A stretch of DNA of 16,071 nucleotides from Thermoplasmata archaeon (lineage in GTDB: Archaea > Thermoplasmatota > Thermoplasmata > Halarchaeoplasmatales > Halarchaeoplasmataceae): the NCBI GenBank assembly GCA_019594025.1, contig JAFDUB010000029.1, positions 1 through 16,071 of the forward strand, written 5' to 3'. Below the pieces are notes generated by a model. That model was given only the letters and a program-made list of their open reading frames with translations, ran no database searches and was not told the DNA's origin. Of this stretch, positions 13,810-16,071 are shown piece after piece. Made by a program: the position numbers and the translations under genes. Each line of letters starts with the position of its first letter. Positions within the stretch are counted from its first letter, which is position 1.

Positions 13810-16071
13810 CTATACCACCTCGTCTTCAAGTAAAGCCGCCTGTATCATGGCCATTAAAGTATCGTTCTCGTATCCCTTCTGGTCGATAGCACCTATGGGA
13901 CACACACTTGCACACGAGCCGCATCCTTTACAGAGGACATCGGTTATTTTGGCAACACCCTCTTCGGGATCATGCTCTATAGCACCGTATGGACAAACTG
14001 AAATACACATCTTACATCCGCTGCATAATTCATCATCCACGACCGAGATTATACCTTCGCTCTTGGTGTAACCCCTCATCATGGGCACCATCGCTTTGGA
14101 GGCGGCACCTTCGGCTTGAGCAAGTGTGTCGGATATGTTCTTTGGATAATGTGCTCCACCTGCTAAATAAACACCTTCTGAGGGGAACTCCAGAGGTCTA
14201 AGTTTCGCATGGGCCTCCATGTAGAAACCTGCAGGGTCCGACGATATCTTCAACATCTTCTTCAATTTAGGTGCGCTTTCGTCCCCTTCCAACTGCATCG
14301 CTAGAACAACATAATCCGCATCTATCTCAATGTCTTCATCCAGCAGATTATCGTGCACCTTCAACTGCAGCCTGTCTTTTCCGGTAACAACCTCTGGTTC
14401 CTGTCCAGTTGAATACCGAAGGAATATAACTCCGTCGTCACCTTCTACGTCCATATAGTACTCTTCTTCACGTTTACCGAATACTCGCATGTCTTTATAG
14501 AGGATGTATACATTAGCGTCGGGGTATCTTTTCTTTATCTCTTTTGCGTTCTTCAAAGAATTACCGCATCCGACTCGACAGCACCATGGTCTTTCCTCTC
14601 CGAGAGCACCTACACAGTTTATGAAAACAACGTCTTTAGGTTTCTCTAATTTATCTCCGGCCAGTGCCTCGTCGAATTCTAATTGTGTCATCACCCTCTC
14701 GTCCTTTCCGTACCCGTGACGTTCATCTGCGTCTATCTCTTTGAATCCCGTGGCTAGAACGATAGTATCAACTTCGATCTCCTCACCGTTTACAGTTGCG
14801 GTGTAGTTACCGATGTAGCCATCTATGTTTTCAATATCTGCAGATAAAATAACCCGTATGTTCTTCTCGTCAGCCACTTGATGTGCCATGTTGTCTGCGA
14901 ACTCCCGGGCGTCGATATCGGTTGGGAACAAAGTATTCAACCTTCTCAGTTTGCCACCTAATTGTGATTCTTTTTCAACTAACGTTACATTCTGACCGCA
15001 TCGAGAGAGAGAAAGTGCGGTTTCCATACCGGCCGGACCTCCTCCAATAACCAGGGTACGGTCGCCCACATCGATCTCCTCTTCCGTTAAGGCGGATAAT
15101 CGCTTTGCCTTGGCTACGGCCATTTTGGTCAATAGTTTTGCTTTCTCCGTAGCCTTTTCCCAATCATCGCTGTGTACCCAGCTGCACTGATTCCTTATGT
15201 TCGACATCTCAAACAGATAGCGGTTCAACCCCGCCTCTTCGAGAGTATCTTGGAACAAGGGGGCGTGCGTGCGTGGTGAACAGGCGGAGACCACGATCCT
15301 GTTAAGACCATGTTCTTCGATAGCCTCTTTTATGACGGCTTGAGCATCTTCCGAACAAGCGAACATGCTGTCGTCGACGTGTACCACTCCCGGTATATTC
15401 TTCATAGCCTCGACAACATCTTCAACATCAAGATAATTAGCGATATTCTTTCCGCAGTGACAGACGAAAACGCCGATCCTAGGTGCTTCATTGGAAACGT
15501 CACGTTCAGGTTTCTTCTCAGCTTTACCTTTTCTTTTTCGATTTCTTAAAGGCATCAATGCTCTAGCCGCGGCACCACTTGCTTGTGATACACTATCTGG
15601 TATGTCCTTTGGAGACTGTGCACAGCCGGCTAAATATATACCGTCGCGGGTAGAATCTACAGGTGCGGTAAGCATGTTTTTAGATTCGAAAAATCCGTAC
15701 TCGTCCAAGGATATATCTAGTATCTCGGAAAGCTTTTCATTACCAGATGAAGGTAAAATGGCCGATGAGAGAACTACCATGTCGACAACGTCCGTCTTTA
15801 CCTCTCCCTTTTCGGTGTCTTCGTATTCTATAGCTAGTTTACCATCACTCTGTTCATATATCCTTGAAGGACGACCTCTAAGATATCTCACACCTTTGTC
15901 TTTTGCTTTATCGTAATACTGTTGGAAGTCCTTTCCATAGGCCCTAAGGTCCATATAATAAACTGCCGTATCTATATCTGGATTTTCACCCTTACTTATG
16001 GAAGCCTGTTTGGTAGAGTACATACAGCAGACTCTAGAACAGTAAGGCATACCCTTCTGTTTACACCTTGA
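13810..16071 (-). CDS. hdrA: Tandem-fused heterodisulfide reductase subunit A (flavin bifurcation subunit), 5' end outside the window
   Basis: The frame runs off the right edge; 753 residues are visible. Residues 1-~180 are the end of a first HdrA module: Cys motif PYCSRVCCMY, then the FAD-domain end GIYLAGCAQSPKDI. A basic linker (RKRKGKAEKK) follows. A second module begins near 197: N-terminal domain with VCHCGKNIA, FACSEDAQ, SACSPRTHAPLFQ and RNQC; FAD/Rossmann GGGPAG (about 342); INCVG...PWCCRVGC (about 485-502); GVYLAGGAHYPKNI. It ends with a 2x[4Fe-4S] ferredoxin domain (CSGCKMCISVCP, CKGCGSCASVCP). No ferredoxin domain separates the modules, and the usual inserted ferredoxin in the second FAD domain is missing. 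HdrA takes electrons from MvhD and splits them between ferredoxin and HdrBC. The ATG at 16050 is internal, not the true start. It heads the visible array. Confidence 0.93.
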   Translation of the reverse strand, partial: SRCKQKGMPYCSRVCCMYSTKQASISKGENPDIDTAVYYMDLRAYGKDFQQYYDKAKDKGVRYLRGRPSRIYEQSDGKLAIEYEDTEKGEVKTDVVDMVVLSSAILPSSGNEKLSEILDISLDEYGFFESKNMLTAPVDSTRDGIYLAGCAQSPKDIPDSVSQASGAAARALMPLRNRKRKGKAEKKPERDVSNEAPRIGVFVCHCGKNIANYLDVEDVVEAMKNIPGVVHVDDSMFACSEDAQAVIKEAIEEHGLNRIVVSACSPRTHAPLFQDTLEEAGLNRYLFEMSNIRNQCSWVHSDDWEKATEKAKLLTKMAVAKAKRLSALTEEEIDVGDRTLVIGGGPAGMETALSLSRCGQNVTLVEKESQLGGKLRRLNTLFPTDIDAREFADNMAHQVADEKNIRVILSADIENIDGYIGNYTATVNGEEIEVDTIVLATGFKEIDADERHGYGKDERVMTQLEFDEALAGDKLEKPKDVVFINCVGALGEERPWCCRVGCGNSLKNAKEIKKRYPDANVYILYKDMRVFGKREEEYYMDVEGDDGVIFLRYSTGQEPEVVTGKDRLQLKVHDNLLDEDIEIDADYVVLAMQLEGDESAPKLKKMLKISSDPAGFYMEAHAKLRPLEFPSEGVYLAGGAHYPKNISDTLAQAEGAASKAMVPMMRGYTKSEGIISVVDDELCSGCKMCISVCPYGAIEHDPEEGVAKITDVLCKGCGSCASVCPIGAIDQKGYENDTLMAMIQAALLEDEVV

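Noticed and set aside
14504..15916. Plus-strand open frames opposite hdrA (up to 141 residues)
   Set aside because: They are antisense shadows of a strongly conserved gene, with no recognisable motifs and no ribosome-binding sites.
16048..16050. ATG at 16050 as the true hdrA start
   Set aside because: The frame continues through the window end, and the ATG falls inside the conserved Cys motif of the first HdrA module, so it is an internal methionine.
1..16071. CRISPR arrays, tRNA/rRNA genes, insertion-sequence ends
   Set aside because: I saw no regularly spaced repeats, no tRNA-like cloverleaf and no paired terminal repeats. Coding density from base 334 onward leaves almost no room for them.

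Overview
The window looks archaeal, most likely from an anaerobic, methanogen-related euryarchaeote. It carries an Mvh-type [NiFe] hydrogenase with HdrABC, a korDABC 2-oxoacid:ferredoxin oxidoreductase in the order common in methanogens, and an archaeal-style pilus ATPase with a two-module membrane platform protein. Ribosome-binding sites are of the GGAGG/GGTGAT type. The proteins are fairly acidic, which would suit a moderately halophilic lineage (for example MSBL1/Hadesarchaea-like or Methanonatronarchaeia-like). That placement is a guess and cannot be settled from this window. No mcr or other methanogenesis-defining gene is present.

Layout: (1) Bases 1-333 are AT-rich. The left edge holds the beginning of a possible minus-strand gene (helix-turn-helix-like), followed by about 250 bases with no recognisable gene. 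(2) Bases 334-4538, plus strand, hold a three-gene operon: a small Cys-pair protein, a type IV pilus/type II secretion-type ATPase, and a nine-segment membrane platform protein. No pilin is visible. (3) Bases 4540-16071, minus strand, hold one very tight 12-gene array, read right to left: hdrA (tandem, cut by the window end) - mvhD - mvhG - mvhA - hdrC - hdrB - SdhB-like iron-sulfur subunit - SdhA/FrdA-like flavoprotein - korD - korA - korB - korC. Neighbouring genes overlap by 4-8 bases or are at most 12 bases apart, nearly all with good Shine-Dalgarno sites, so the array is probably one transcript. The two operons converge with stop codons one base apart and no terminator between them.

How the genes may work together: Mvh takes electrons from H2 and passes them through MvhD to HdrA, the flavin-based bifurcation module. 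One branch should reduce ferredoxin. The other runs to HdrC/HdrB and, here, probably to the adjacent soluble fumarate-reductase-like pair. The flavoprotein keeps the succinate dehydrogenase/fumarate reductase catalytic His and Arg residues. The 2-oxoglutarate synthase genes that follow would use reduced ferredoxin and succinyl-CoA. The array therefore reads as a cytosolic module for H2-driven fumarate reduction coupled to ferredoxin reduction and reductive carboxylation to 2-oxoglutarate. This coupling is inferred from gene content and order and is the most interesting hypothesis in the window. There is no membrane anchor subunit, no signal peptide and no Tat motif in the array, so everything in it should be soluble and cytosolic.
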